NCBI RefSeq assembly: GCF_017347095.1
Contig: NZ_JADPRZ010000011.1
Coordinates: forward strand, 1-64,000
From: Sporosarcina sp. E16_8
Lineage (GTDB): Bacteria; Bacillota; Bacilli; Bacillales_A; Planococcaceae
Reading direction: 5' to 3'
Length of the DNA: 64,000 nt
Position 1 is the stretch's first letter. Every line of letters starts with the position of its first letter. This document shows positions 45,822-54,882 of the stretch, piece by piece. The notes beneath the pieces were generated by a model. It did not search any database, was not told the DNA's origin, and was given only the letters and a program-made list of their open reading frames with translations. Made by a program: the position numbers and the translations under genes.

Positions 45822-46358
45822 ATGAAAAAGATATATATTGCTTCATTATCTTTATCCTCCATCGTTCTATTGTTTCTTATAATGAAGTTTTTTGGATGGA
45901 CTGTTGTGATCAATCAATTGGTGTTTGATAAATGGATTGCATTGATCGCCGTCTTTTCCGTTCCTACTTCTGTTTACATGATTTTAAGCAAACTCAAAAC
46001 TCATTCGGGAACAGTGAAAAAACTTGCTTTATTTTCAGTAATCCTTACATCCCTGTGGTGTTTATGGGCTTTTAAAGTACAGCCTTATTATTTTGCATAT
46101 GTTGGACAGAATGATATACTTCCACAATCGTATTTGGTCTCTGAGAAAAGGAATTCAAAAACTCCAGAAACGAAATTTGATGTTTTTGATACCAAATACA
46201 CTATATTTAAATCCGTTACCCCTTTCCTTTTTAAAAAGGAGTCAACAATAGTTAATGAACGTGGCATCATTTTCATGTCAAGAAAAATTGTGAAAACGGT
46301 TATTATAGATGGAGATATCTATATAACAAATGGTGGAGGCTTATTGCCTGTTAAATAA
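45822..46358 (+). CDS. 178-residue membrane protein
   Basis: GGGAGTG lies 6 bases before the ATG. Three helices (about residues 5-24, 38-56, 70-88) anchor an extracytoplasmic C-terminal domain of about 85 residues (DTKYTIFKSVTPFLFKKES). Divergent from the amidase gene. It could be an immunity-type protein, but no family is recognised. Confidence 0.6.
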   Translation: MKKIYIASLSLSSIVLLFLIMKFFGWTVVINQLVFDKWIALIAVFSVPTSVYMILSKLKTHSGTVKKLALFSVILTSLWCLWAFKVQPYYFAYVGQNDILPQSYLVSEKRNSKTPETKFDVFDTKYTIFKSVTPFLFKKESTIVNERGIIFMSRKIVKTVIIDGDIYITNGGGLLPVK

Positions 46359-46362
46359 TAGA

Positions 46363-46398
46363 GGGCACCAGTAATAGTAAACTGGTACCCTTTTTTTT
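46363..46398. terminator. bidirectional terminator
   Basis: GGGCACCAGT ... ACTGGTACCC stem followed by eight T on the plus strand. It separates two convergent genes. Confidence 0.85.
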
Positions 46399-46406
46399 AT
46401 TTGGTT

Positions 46407-48680
46407 TTATTCTCTTCCTAGAAGTACTAAGAACTTATCTCTCCAAGCTTCACAAACTATCTGACCAATTTCTGGAGTATAATAAGGAATATTGAATTTA
46501 ATCCTAAAAGCTTGTCTTATACTTAAATATGTTGGGTTATCACCATTTATTAAACCATCAGCCTTACCATATAAAATATCAGGTGATGAATCAAATTTTT
46601 CTTGATAGAATTTGGAATACCTGTTCTTCCAACCATTTGAATAGTAATTCCTTACTACTTCAGATAATCCTTTTGAATTATTATTTTTCACAATATCCAT
46701 ACCAATATTATATCCGTCTATATCTGATAAAAGATCAGAATAAGAGAAAGAGCTTTCTCCTATACCACCAATAGTGGCATATGCAGCCTCATATATTGTG
46801 TCGTACCTACCACTCTCTACAAGGCTAATAGAGTCCCTTAAAGCTGTTAATAGATCGCCTCCCCATCCCGCATAATCAGAAATAAAGGTACCCTCGTCTA
46901 AAATCACTGAATCACAGGTTGCAGCCAAATGGGCTAGATCGATAATATAGCTTTTGGATTCTGGATCGATAGGTTCTATAAAATCACGTGCTAACCCAAA
47001 TTCACCTGCCGCTTTTTCCACGAAAGTTGCATCTAATGGGCCTGCTATAGCAACCCACATAGCCCCATTAAATCTTTCGTTTCGAAGGTAATCTAAACAG
47101 CTATCATTTTGTTTGCTGACACCGCTACCATCTTTAGCAGCGAGTTTTTGCAATTCGTCCATTTTGTTTAAAAAAGCGTCGTTTAGAGAAGGTGCTGTAG
47201 TAACTGAATTTTGTCCATTATCCCTACCTGATTTGATATTCTTATCAATAGCGATTTTACCTTCACCACTCCCAATTGCATATTCTAGAATTTGGTCAAA
47301 TGCCCAATTTTTAGGAAGTGGATAACCTAAGTTCCCACTAAATCCTGTAGACATCCCGCTTACAAAACTGTAACTTATCCCATCTAATTTAGAAACTTCA
47401 ATACAGATCGAACGCGGACCGTATACACCGACACTATATTTACCACCTAAAACTGTAATAATGGCTTGATAATAATCTAAAATCTTTGGAATATCTCCAC
47501 CCAATGCATCATAGTCTACCGAAAAGTAGATCGTTGCACCGTCTTTAAATCCATATTGTTGAGCACTGATTAGAGCCTGTTCTCCATCAATGGCTCCTTG
47601 GAGCGGACCAAAATATGCGGATGAAGCACCATTAGTTTGATATATCGGAAAGACAGTTAAGCCAGCATCAAAGATAGTTTTCAATTCTCCAGGTTGAATT
47701 TTCTTATTTAAGCCTCCTGGAACATTTACCAAATACCTTCCAATGGTTTGGTATCCAGCGTTTTTCAGGGTTTGAGCTCTAGCAGGAGTTATTTCAGTAA
47801 TGCAATCACAAGCTGTTCCTTTCCGATTAGGATCACCAGAACTGGTGAGAACGGATAACCAGGCCTGTTTCCCTGCAATACCATCTGCATCTAATCCAAC
47901 AAATTTTTGGAATTCAGTAACAGCTGATTTTACACCAGTTCCATATATGCCATCAAAAGTTCCCGAGTCATAGTTGTTAACATACAAAGCATACTGAAAT
48001 AATTTCACGAAATTGCCCCGGCTACCGACTAGTAACGTAGGGAGTCCAGCTGTCGTAGCCGGTCCAATCGAACCTGTTTGGTTATTCGGGGCAATGCCTA
48101 TCTCTGTTTGTAGGCCGTAGATTAGAGCTTTGTTTGTGTTTCTTTGGTAGAAGCCGTCAGTAGGTTGAACACCCGCTGTTTTGTAGTAACTGTAATTTAG
48201 GTTTTGTTGAATGTCTCTAATTCTTGAATTGCCCCCTGCGGTGAGGACATAAGCATCCATGGTTAAGAATGCTTTAAACACATAATCATAAACTTTCCCG
48301 TCCCTCACTGGTAATCCGGCATCAGTTTGTAGTTTTTGTACTGCGGATTTAAGCCCATCACCGAAATTGCCATCAAATCCCCCTGGATTGTACCCTTTAC
48401 AGTAACAAGCCCCTTGAAGTATATATACAATTTGCTTCCCTTTCGAATCAGTAGGAACTGAACCAAGTTGCATTTCTCCCCACTTATTGTAAGCAGCTGC
48501 CGTTCCATCCCCAAAATTATTGAACGGATTAGGTATTCCTAATTCAATCTGCAACGCCCGGGTTAAAGCATACATCGTTGACCAACCTGTTTTTCCGGTT
48601 AGCGAAACCACTTCAAATCCTGGATCATTACTATACTCTTGGTTAAGCCATTTTTGAACTCTTAATACCATTTCATCCAT
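46407..48680 (-). CDS. peptidoglycan-binding protein with DUF1906 glycosidase-like domain
   Basis: A 757-residue protein. Residues 1 to about 275 contain PG-binding-like repeats (VSLTGKTGWSTMYALTRALQ; DGNFGDGLKSAVQKLQTDAG; IYGTGVKSAVTEFQKFVG). About 285-490 is the DUF1906 (Rv2525c-like) TIM-barrel glycoside-hydrolase domain (GRYLVNVPGGLNKKIQPGEL, IYFSVDYDALGGDI, SVGVYGPRSIC, WAFDQILEYA). The last 260 residues are a further domain I do not recognise. GGGAG precedes the ATG and there is no signal peptide. Promoter element B lies about 200 bases upstream. Likely a secreted or lysis-released wall hydrolase. Confidence 0.83.
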   Translation of the reverse strand: MDEMVLRVQKWLNQEYSNDPGFEVVSLTGKTGWSTMYALTRALQIELGIPNPFNNFGDGTAAAYNKWGEMQLGSVPTDSKGKQIVYILQGACYCKGYNPGGFDGNFGDGLKSAVQKLQTDAGLPVRDGKVYDYVFKAFLTMDAYVLTAGGNSRIRDIQQNLNYSYYKTAGVQPTDGFYQRNTNKALIYGLQTEIGIAPNNQTGSIGPATTAGLPTLLVGSRGNFVKLFQYALYVNNYDSGTFDGIYGTGVKSAVTEFQKFVGLDADGIAGKQAWLSVLTSSGDPNRKGTACDCITEITPARAQTLKNAGYQTIGRYLVNVPGGLNKKIQPGELKTIFDAGLTVFPIYQTNGASSAYFGPLQGAIDGEQALISAQQYGFKDGATIYFSVDYDALGGDIPKILDYYQAIITVLGGKYSVGVYGPRSICIEVSKLDGISYSFVSGMSTGFSGNLGYPLPKNWAFDQILEYAIGSGEGKIAIDKNIKSGRDNGQNSVTTAPSLNDAFLNKMDELQKLAAKDGSGVSKQNDSCLDYLRNERFNGAMWVAIAGPLDATFVEKAAGEFGLARDFIEPIDPESKSYIIDLAHLAATCDSVILDEGTFISDYAGWGGDLLTALRDSISLVESGRYDTIYEAAYATIGGIGESSFSYSDLLSDIDGYNIGMDIVKNNNSKGLSEVVRNYYSNGWKNRYSKFYQEKFDSSPDILYGKADGLINGDNPTYLSIRQAFRIKFNIPYYTPEIGQIVCEAWRDKFLVLLGRE

Positions 48681-48708
48681 TGTTAACTCTCCCTTTTAAT
48701 AATTTTTT

Positions 48709-48746
48709 TTAAGTATTTGCAGATTTGATATCCCTTTATATATGAG
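48709..48746 (+). promoter_or_regulatory. shared promoter element F (plus strand, no gene)
   Basis: TTAAGTAT, 15 bases, CCCTTTATATATGAG. It closely resembles element D at 53098 (both contain TATTTGCAGAT and TCCCTTTATA). No gene follows, so it may be a remnant of a lost family member. Confidence 0.45.
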
Positions 48747-48888
48747 CAACTTGTCCGCGTTAAAAAGTTCGACCATCCTAAAGGAAGGGTATATCTTGAA
48801 CTTATAACAGTAATTAATTACTTTTTGAGTATTTCGACAATTGGCGGCTTTATATAACACCAATTCATCTTTTTAGTGAGGGGCCCTT

Positions 48889-48926
48889 TCACTGTTATAT
48901 GTGTAATGATTAAAGCGATTTGTGAC
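48889..48926 (-). promoter_or_regulatory. shared promoter element B
   Basis: GTCACAAA (48926-48919), 15 bases, CACATATA (48903-48896), then ACAGTG. It lies in the 323-bp gap upstream of the peptidoglycan hydrolase gene. Besides elements B and F this gap shows no gene. Confidence 0.65.
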
Positions 48927-49003
48927 TTCATACAGCACTTTTTACCGCTGGCCCATTATTTACTCCTTAAATGGCTTCAAGTGCTTGTCCACGATAAATC
49001 TTA

Positions 49004-49693
49004 TTAAGATGCTCTATTGATCAAGTATTTTGCAAATGATTCTTTTGATCGTTGTACCAGTTTTCGAAATTTCGGATTGTTCGAATCTCCTTCACCAGTA
49101 GCAATTGCTAGGTCGGCGCCTTTATAACCAAGTGATATGAATTGAATTACATTAGCATATCTTTCATTGACTTTTTTAAATTCAGAGATAATCGATGTTA
49201 CTTCGATTTGATCAAAATATTCATCCTCAGCAGAGTACACTTCGCTAATTGAAATGTCTGCAAGTGTTCTTTCACTTTCTGTAGCACTATCAATTCTTCT
49301 ATCCAACGAAATAAGCCTAGCGGATTCGTATGAAATACCATTTTTGTCATTTTCGTTGCCTTTTGTTTTATACTGTCTCCATGTGTGTTTTTCAGCGAAA
49401 TCAAATCGACGCACTACAATATTTTTGAAAGTGGAGCCGTCACCTTGAAATGATTCAACTGCTTCCCAAAGGTATTGCATGAACCTTGATTCAAAATCTT
49501 CCTTCGGTATTACAAGACCATAAATTGCGGTTTTCTTATAAGCGTTGTTCACACTCTTCAAAATATAACCTTTCATTTCTTCGAATATGTTTAATAGAAT
49601 TATTTCTTTCTTTAATACTTCATTTTCATCGTTATATATCCCCGCCATTTCTTCAAGATCACTCCAAAAACATTCTCTTTTTATTTCCCTCAT
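49004..49693 (-). CDS. sigma-70-like regulatory protein
   Basis: A 229-residue protein. ATG at 49693 follows GGTGG and is chosen because the upstream frame lacks a ribosome site. Residues about 60-115 resemble sigma region 2 (FESRFMQYLWEAVESFQGDG, then RFDFAEKHTWRQYKTK). The C-terminal 60 residues resemble region 4 with a helix-turn-helix (VIQFISLGYKGADLAIATGE). It is probably an alternative sigma factor or sigma-like regulator for the wall-hydrolase region. A variant of the shared promoter element (GTCACAAA, 14 bases, CACATTTC; 49721-49758) precedes it. Confidence 0.65.
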   Translation of the reverse strand: MREIKRECFWSDLEEMAGIYNDENEVLKKEIILLNIFEEMKGYILKSVNNAYKKTAIYGLVIPKEDFESRFMQYLWEAVESFQGDGSTFKNIVVRRFDFAEKHTWRQYKTKGNENDKNGISYESARLISLDRRIDSATESERTLADISISEVYSAEDEYFDQIEVTSIISEFKKVNERYANVIQFISLGYKGADLAIATGEGDSNNPKFRKLVQRSKESFAKYLINRAS

Positions 49694-49991
49694 GTAACCA
49701 CCGCCCCCCCAAATTAGTTGTACACTGGGAAATGTGGCTAAATTTTCTTGTTTGTGACACTTGCGAAAGAATTTCTCGAACACTAGTTCTATATTATAGC
49801 AAAAAAAAGAAAGTCCCAATTAGGAACTTAATAGATATAAAAATAAAACGGATTATTATAATAATCTAGACGCAGTTCTTCGGGAACTTGTGATATAAAA
49901 CGAAATCACGGCACGTCAAACTGGCGTCCTTTTGTATACGTGATTACATATTATTGGTATACTGTGCATAAATCTGAATGGGGGAATTTAC

Positions 49992-50627
49992 ATGAAATCC
50001 AAACTATTAATAGGTTCTATTATTCTTGTGATTGGAGTTGCAATCGTGGGTTTACGTGATTACACGGGAGAAGCGAAGGCAAGCGGTGACGAAATAAAGA
50101 GCATAAAGGTTGACAAAGTTTCAAAGGAATCGAACGAACCTGTAGCTATAGTGTACGACAAGGAAATCGGCGTGTGGCTTTCAGAAATGAATGCTATGCT
50201 TTCCGCACCGTTGGACGACCCTCGATTGAAAGAAGCTAACAATGACGAAGGGTTCGAATATTACTTGAAAGCACAAAAAGTCATGGACTCATACCCGAAC
50301 CAAACTCCGACCTTTTTAGGTGACGCTAAACTAGAAATAGAATTTAGTAATTTGAATATGCTTGAGGGTCGCATATCGCTTCTTCAATTTTCCCGCACGT
50401 CGCATCTAGACTCGTACGGCCTAGCGAAGGAAGACACATCACTATACGACCAATGGAAACCGAGCGACGATGATATGCGACAAGCGTTCGAATACTTTAG
50501 TCAGTTGGTGAACGACCTTGACGTTGCATTCAATCATGGCGGGGAAGGCGAAACGTTTGGCGTTACTCATCTATTGAACGGGGCCAAGGTTTCTGAAATT
50601 GAACCATTTTTAAACAACTTGGAATAA
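49992..50627 (+). CDS. secreted or membrane-anchored paralogue of the 43716 lipoprotein
   Basis: A 211-residue precursor with an N-terminal hydrophobic segment (about residues 4-21) that lacks a lipobox cysteine, so it is either secreted or anchored by that helix. The C-terminal half is shared with 43716-44324 (DLDVAFNHGGEGETFGVTHL). GGGGGAA precedes the ATG. A half terminator (GGCGGCTGTAGGAGCCACC) follows and runs straight into the intron reverse transcriptase. Confidence 0.7.
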   Translation: MKSKLLIGSIILVIGVAIVGLRDYTGEAKASGDEIKSIKVDKVSKESNEPVAIVYDKEIGVWLSEMNAMLSAPLDDPRLKEANNDEGFEYYLKAQKVMDSYPNQTPTFLGDAKLEIEFSNLNMLEGRISLLQFSRTSHLDSYGLAKEDTSLYDQWKPSDDDMRQAFEYFSQLVNDLDVAFNHGGEGETFGVTHLLNGAKVSEIEPFLNNLE

Positions 50628-50656
50628 CAAAGAAGGCGGCTGTAGGAGCCACCGAC

Positions 50657-52785
50657 TTGTTAAAACGAAAGAAACTGAGGCACAATGAGTACTATGATAT
50701 GCAATATCATTTTGATTCTTTATACGCTCAAAGTGCTGATGGTCAAAATTATTATGGATTACTCGATTTAATGCAATCCGATGAAAACATTCGATTAGCT
50801 TATCGTAATATTAAACGAAATACCGGCAGTAAAACGGCTGGATATGATGAATTAACGATTGAAGATATAAGTCAATTGTCCGTAGTGGAAGTTGTATCAA
50901 CGATACAACGAATGTTTGAACGTTATACACCCAAAGCCGTTCGGCGGGTTTTTATCCCGAAGGCAAATGGGAAAACACGTCCATTAGGGATTCCGACCAT
51001 TTGGGATAGATTTTTCCAACAGTGTATTCTTCAAGTGCTTGAGCCAATTTGTGAAGCAAAGTTTTACAAACATAGCTATGGTTTTAGACCGAATCGCAGT
51101 ACACATCATGCAAAAGCTAGGTTCGAGACGCTCATTAATCGAGCGTGTTTATATCACTGTGTAGACGTCGATATTAAAGGGTTCTTCGATAATGTAAATC
51201 ATGCCAAACTATTAAAACAAATGTGGTCGCTTGGTATTCGTGATAAGGCACTACTCTCTATTATCTCGCGTCTTTTAAAAGCTGAAATTATAGGGGAAGG
51301 ATTCCCAACCAAAGGTACACCCCAAGGGGGCTTATGCAAAGCTTCGCATAATCCACCTTATGCAAAGAAGATGATTATGCAAAGTAATCGAAGGAAACCT
51401 TGTAAGTACGGTATTTCAATTTAATTTACTTTGCATAATTATTTCAAAAAAACTCTGGAGTCAATCCTGTTAAAGCAGGAAAAGTACAACAATCGGAACT
51501 AAAATAAAAAGTTCGGGTAGATTTTCAGGATTATTGAAGTAAGGGATCAAATATATTATGCAAAGTAAATAGGGACGATATCCTTTAACAATAGGATTGA
51601 TACTGTTTACTTCGCATAATTACTTTCTTTGCATAAGGGGGGATATTATCGCCCCTGTTATCTAACATTGTATTAAATGAATTAGATTGGTGGGTTAGTA
51701 ATCAATGGGAAAGCCTAGAAACACGAAAGCCATATAAATCGTATGCTGGCAGATACAATGCATTGAAAAAATCGAACTTGAAACACTGCTATATTGTAAG
51801 ATACGCTGATGATTTTAAAATTCTTTGTCGCACTCGCTCACAAGCGATAAAAATGCATTATGCAGTGAAAGATTTTCTTCAAACAAGGCTTCACCTTGAA
51901 ATTAGTGAGGAAAAATCAAAAGTGGTCAACTTAAAGAAAAACTCATCAGAGTTTTTAGGATTTCGTCTTAAGGCACATCGGAAGCAGACGAATAAAAGAA
52001 CTCTTTACGTTGCACGATCACATATGACCAAAAAGTCACTCGATAATGCACAGATAAAGCTTAAACAAGCAATAAAGGTAATTCAGAAACACCAATCACC
52101 TGAAAATGTTTGGCGATTCAATACGGTAATAATGGGAATACAGAATTATTATTCCGCAGCATCGCACATCACATTAGACTTAAATAAGCTGAGCGGTCGT
52201 CTTAATAAAGCGTTATTCAATCGTTTAAGGGAAATGAGGAAAGAAGCAACGTTTCAGGAACTCACAAAAACCTTACAGAAACGGTATAAGGGTTATGAAT
52301 GTAAACTTTATAAAATAAAAGGAATGGTACTTGTCCCAATTCATGCCCAACGTTGTAAGGTGAATCTTAATTTTTCTCAATCAATCTGTAACTACACTAC
52401 CGTAGGTAGAAATAAAATCCACCAAAATTTGCGGGCAATTAATAAACAAGTACTCGCTTATGTGATGAAGCTATATATACCAAGTCGGTCTATTGAATAT
52501 AACGACAATCGGATTAGCCGATTTATTGCACAATACGGGAAATGTGCCGTTACAGGAATTGAATTAGGACGGAACGATTGTCTCTGTCATCATAAAATAC
52601 CATTTCATCTAACACAAGATGATTCATACGGAAATTTAATGATAGTATACCAACCTGTTCATCGTCTCATTCATATGAAAAATCAAGAGAAAATACAAGC
52701 GCTTTTAAATATGCTTAAGTTAAATGAAAAGCAACTTAAAAAGGTCAATGAATTGCGTGAGCAATGCCTAAACGAAGCAATCTGA
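50657..52785 (+). pseudogene. ltrA: group II intron reverse transcriptase/maturase with HNH domain, split by a MITE
   Basis: Two frames (to 51330 and from 51638) form one LtrA-type protein. The N-terminal RT motifs include RRVFIPKANGKTRPLGIPTI, YGFRPNRSTH, CVDVDIKGFFDNVNH and KGTPQGG. After the MITE come ISPLLSNIVLNELDWW and the YADD catalytic box (VRYADDFKIL), maturase domain X and a C-terminal HNH (CAVTGIELGRNDCLCHHKIP ... HRLIH). Removing 307 bases restores GTPQGG-IISPL. The usual 500 bases of intron domains I-III upstream are missing, because the lipoprotein gene ends only 30 bases before. So the intron is 5'-truncated and also interrupted. Confidence 0.88.
51331..51637. mobile_element. 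307-bp MITE inside the reverse transcriptase gene
   Basis: Perfect terminal inverted repeats CTTATGCAAAG ... CTTTGCATAAG lie exactly between KGTPQGG and IISPL codons, in a G-run target. Inside, TTATGCAAAG and its complement or the variant TTCGCATAA recur about eight times near both ends, like multiple transposase-binding sites. There is no transposase gene within. It must be mobilised in trans. Confidence 0.82.
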
Positions 52786-52839
52786 TTCTACATTTCATCT
52801 TGCAAATACATATAAATATTGAATGAATTGGATTAGTTG

Positions 52840-52876
52840 GAACGCCGTATGAAGTGAAAGTTTCATGTACGGTGTG
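52840..52876 (+). ncRNA. group II intron domain V
   Basis: GAACGCCGTATGAAGTGAAA, then GTTTCATGTACGGTGTG, folds into the typical catalytic hairpin (CCGTATGAA ... TTCATGTACGG with GAAA loop). A domain VI-like segment follows. It supports a true group II intron 3' end. Confidence 0.75.
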
Positions 52877-52892
52877 AAGTGGGGGAAAAGCT

Positions 52893-52985
52893 GGCGATAA
52901 CTTCAAAGGCTTACCTATCACTATAGACCCTTCGGCCAGCTACATTGAGCTTAACAATATTTCACCTAACGGATTTTGGGTGTGA
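52893..52985 (+). pseudogene. 3' exon fragment next to the intron
   Basis: A 30-codon frame (GDNFKGLPITIDPSASYIEL then NNISPNGFWV, stop) directly follows the intron 3' region. Part of it may still be domain VI (the intron may end at about 52923), in which case the exon is IDPSASYIELNNISPNGFWV. The parent gene is lost. Confidence 0.4.
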
Positions 52986-53097
52986 ATTTATTATTGCATT
53001 TTTACGCTGCACAAAAAAAAAATTTGCAAATCTTTAAGCTCCATTCAATGGTATTCAATCGTTCATCCATTATAGAATGAACTTCTTTTTTAGTTAG

Positions 53098-53134
53098 GTT
53101 GTTATTTGCAGATCAAATCTCCCTTTATAAAGTG
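53098..53134 (+). promoter_or_regulatory. shared promoter element D
   Basis: GTTGTTAT (53098-53105), 15 bases, CCCTTTATAAAGTG (53121-53134), 48 bases before the gene at 53183. Same layout as element E at 57053. Confidence 0.65.
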
Positions 53135-53182
53135 TTAGGGCAATAAACTCTGACAACAAAAAAATATTGGGGGTAATTAATT

Positions 53183-53548
53183 ATGGCATCAACAGCTCAA
53201 GAAATCATCGTATTCGCAGGCTTATACGACCACTTAATAACACTACAAACAAATCAAAATGGTTCTACGGTGGATGTATCTATTGCAGTGAAACAACAGG
53301 GGGGCGGTCATGGACAATCAGCAAATACGAACTGGACGATGTATCTGGAACGTGCAATCAATGACGCTTGGATTCCTATTGGCACTCGCACTGGTTATAC
53401 ATCGAATACTAGCCCATCTAATCGTGACTTCCCAAACATTCCTAAGGAAGATAATCCTTTACGAATTCGAATGGTGTACAAAGGTTTCAATCCCAATACT
53501 AACAAACCACAAGATTATCATCAAAACAGCAAAGTTTGGATTCGGTAA
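53183..53548 (+). CDS. small predicted beta-rich protein (family member 2)
   Basis: A 121-residue protein with GGGGG 10 bases before the ATG. It starts MASTAQEIIVFAGLYDHLIT and carries the family core MYLERAINDAWIPIGTRTG, then LRIRMVYKGF. No signal peptide, no cysteine, glycine-rich loop QQGGGHGQSANTN. A strong terminator follows. Compare members at 44478, 57149 and the broken one at 53622. Confidence 0.65.
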   Translation: MASTAQEIIVFAGLYDHLITLQTNQNGSTVDVSIAVKQQGGGHGQSANTNWTMYLERAINDAWIPIGTRTGYTSNTSPSNRDFPNIPKEDNPLRIRMVYKGFNPNTNKPQDYHQNSKVWIR

Positions 53549-53558
53549 TTGAATGTCG

Positions 53559-53590
53559 GGAGAAGGAATTATTCCTTCTCCTTTTTTTAT
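53559..53590 (+). terminator. terminator of family member 2
   Basis: GGAGAAGGAATTATTCCTTCTCC followed by seven T. Confidence 0.88.
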
Positions 53591-53621
53591 TCGCGATAAA
53601 TTAATCGGATATTTATAATCA

Positions 53622-53888
53622 AAATTCAAATGAGGGAGAGGCTCCTGAAGGTTGGCCATACATAGGAAACATTCGATACAAATTAGAATGTGCAAATTGA
53701 AGTATGGCAGAGTGTTGCGACAAAGAACGTAGGATTATGGTCAGACTCATCAATAACAAAGAATATGTTACATTTACATCGTGAGCCCTAGAAGATTTAT
53801 GCGAATTGAATTCTATCGAAATAGCAACTACACAGAGCTTAATGGTGTAGTTTCCACAGGTCCATTTGAAAGAGAATTATTGATATAA
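53622..53888 (+). pseudogene. degraded member of the small beta-rich family
   Basis: In two frames the plus strand reads WQSVATKNVGLWSDSSITKN, then RRFMRIEFYRNSNYTELNG, then stop. It parallels WVQVDSKDIGAWNSNGANKN and YRIVPAFYINTNYTNPAG of the intact protein at 57149. The 5' end and the frame are lost. Confidence 0.65.
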
Positions 53889-53978
53889 GACAAAGATAAT
53901 AACAAATTTGTAGTCCTATTGTTTATTTTTCAAGGGTTTCAACTTGATTCAACATCGACTTATAGCTCATGTCGGAAA

Positions 53979-54023
53979 TACAAAAAAGGAAGAACAGTTA
54001 CAACTGTTCTTCCTTTTTTGTAT
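53979..54023 (-). terminator. terminator of the SigO-like operon
   Basis: A perfect 20-bp stem (ATACAAAAAAGGAAGAACAG pairing with its complement) ending in T-rich sequence. It overlaps the last codons of the 53998-54213 gene. Confidence 0.85.
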
Positions 54024-54213
54024 GGAGATATTCAAAAAAACCGGGGACATTATTGTCTATTTTACCTTCTTTAATTTTACGTATGATCATTTCTTTTAAA
54101 TCTTGTTCAAGGTCTTTTCTATTATTTAAACTTGTTTGAGATAAAGAGGCTGCTATCTTAGGCTGAACTCTGCCAATAATAAATTCGATATCTTCTTCTT
54201 TTAAGTCTACCAT
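53998..54213 (-). CDS. RsoA-like co-sigma factor
   Basis: A 71-residue protein (IIGRVQPKIAASLSQTSLNN-RKDLEQDLKEMIIRKIKEG). The pattern QPKI-x-SL-x-QTS ... REDLEQEL is what I know from RsoA (YvrHa), the small region-2-like partner that lets Bacillus SigO work. Position as the last gene after SigO-like and YvrJ genes supports this. It starts within the YvrJ stop (TAATGGTAG). Confidence 0.65.
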   Translation of the reverse strand: MVDLKEEDIEFIIGRVQPKIAASLSQTSLNNRKDLEQDLKEMIIRKIKEGKIDNNVPGFFEYLHTKKEEQL

Positions 54214-54347
54214 TATTTTCTCTCCTTGGATGATAGTACGTTTGTTAGTTTATTAAGAGCAATTTCTAATGTCTCGATTTTTTTTTCAAACCGAATAAGA
54301 AGATAAACGGTTACAGCTATAGGAAAACCTAAATTGCTTATCATCAT
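54213..54347 (-). CDS. yvrJ: YvrJ-family small membrane protein
   Basis: About 44 residues from MMISNLGF (54347). One helix MISNLGFPIAVTVYLLIRFE is followed by KKIETLEIALNKLTNVL, the hallmark of YvrJ. In Bacillus subtilis yvrJ lies with sigO and rsoA. Here it sits between the SigO-like and RsoA-like genes. Confidence 0.8.
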   Translation of the reverse strand: MMISNLGFPIAVTVYLLIRFEKKIETLEIALNKLTNVLSSKERK

Positions 54348-54357
54348 TATAGTATCT

Positions 54358-54882
54358 TCATACAACTTCCGACATCTCCTTTCTAAGTCTTGTAAGGGCA
54401 TTTCTTTTAGCTTTAGTTACAGCCTGCTGAGATATCCCAAGAAATATTGCAACCTCAGTGTCTTTCATATTATCCATGTATATAAATTGCAATAGTGTTC
54501 TCTGCTTGTCAGTTAATCTTTGAAAAGCTTTGTATAGAACGGGGTCATTTATTTCATGTTCTAAGTTCCCCTTACAATCCATTTTATAATGCTGATGATC
54601 TGCTATTAACTCAATATTTCTGTAACCACTCTCGTTTTCTTTATCTATTGATAAAACAAAATTATTTCTGTGTTTTCTTTCTTTTATATCAAAATGCTTA
54701 CTTTCGAAGTGAATCATTTTGATAAAATAGCTAATACACCGTATCTTATAAAAGTACTTTTTAAATTGCTTGTCCAACTCTTCTCTTGTCCCATTTGTCG
54801 GGTTTTCCATGTAGCTTCTATAAGTCTCCGCATTTTCATCTATTGACAGAAAATTATTTAAAACGTAATCGGTTTCGAACAT
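54358..54882 (-). CDS. SigO-like alternative sigma factor
   Basis: A 174-residue protein. The C-terminal 60 residues are a sigma region 4 helix-turn-helix (LTDKQRTLLQFIYMDNMKDT-EVAIFLGISQQAVTKAK). The N-terminal part is short and lacks a full region 2, which would be provided by the RsoA-like protein two genes downstream. AAGAGG precedes the ATG. Promoter element C lies about 220 bases upstream, followed by a terminator-like hairpin (55036-55055), so the operon may be self-activated and attenuated. Confidence 0.72.
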   Translation of the reverse strand: MFETDYVLNNFLSIDENAETYRSYMENPTNGTREELDKQFKKYFYKIRCISYFIKMIHFESKHFDIKERKHRNNFVLSIDKENESGYRNIELIADHQHYKMDCKGNLEHEINDPVLYKAFQRLTDKQRTLLQFIYMDNMKDTEVAIFLGISQQAVTKAKRNALTRLRKEMSEVV

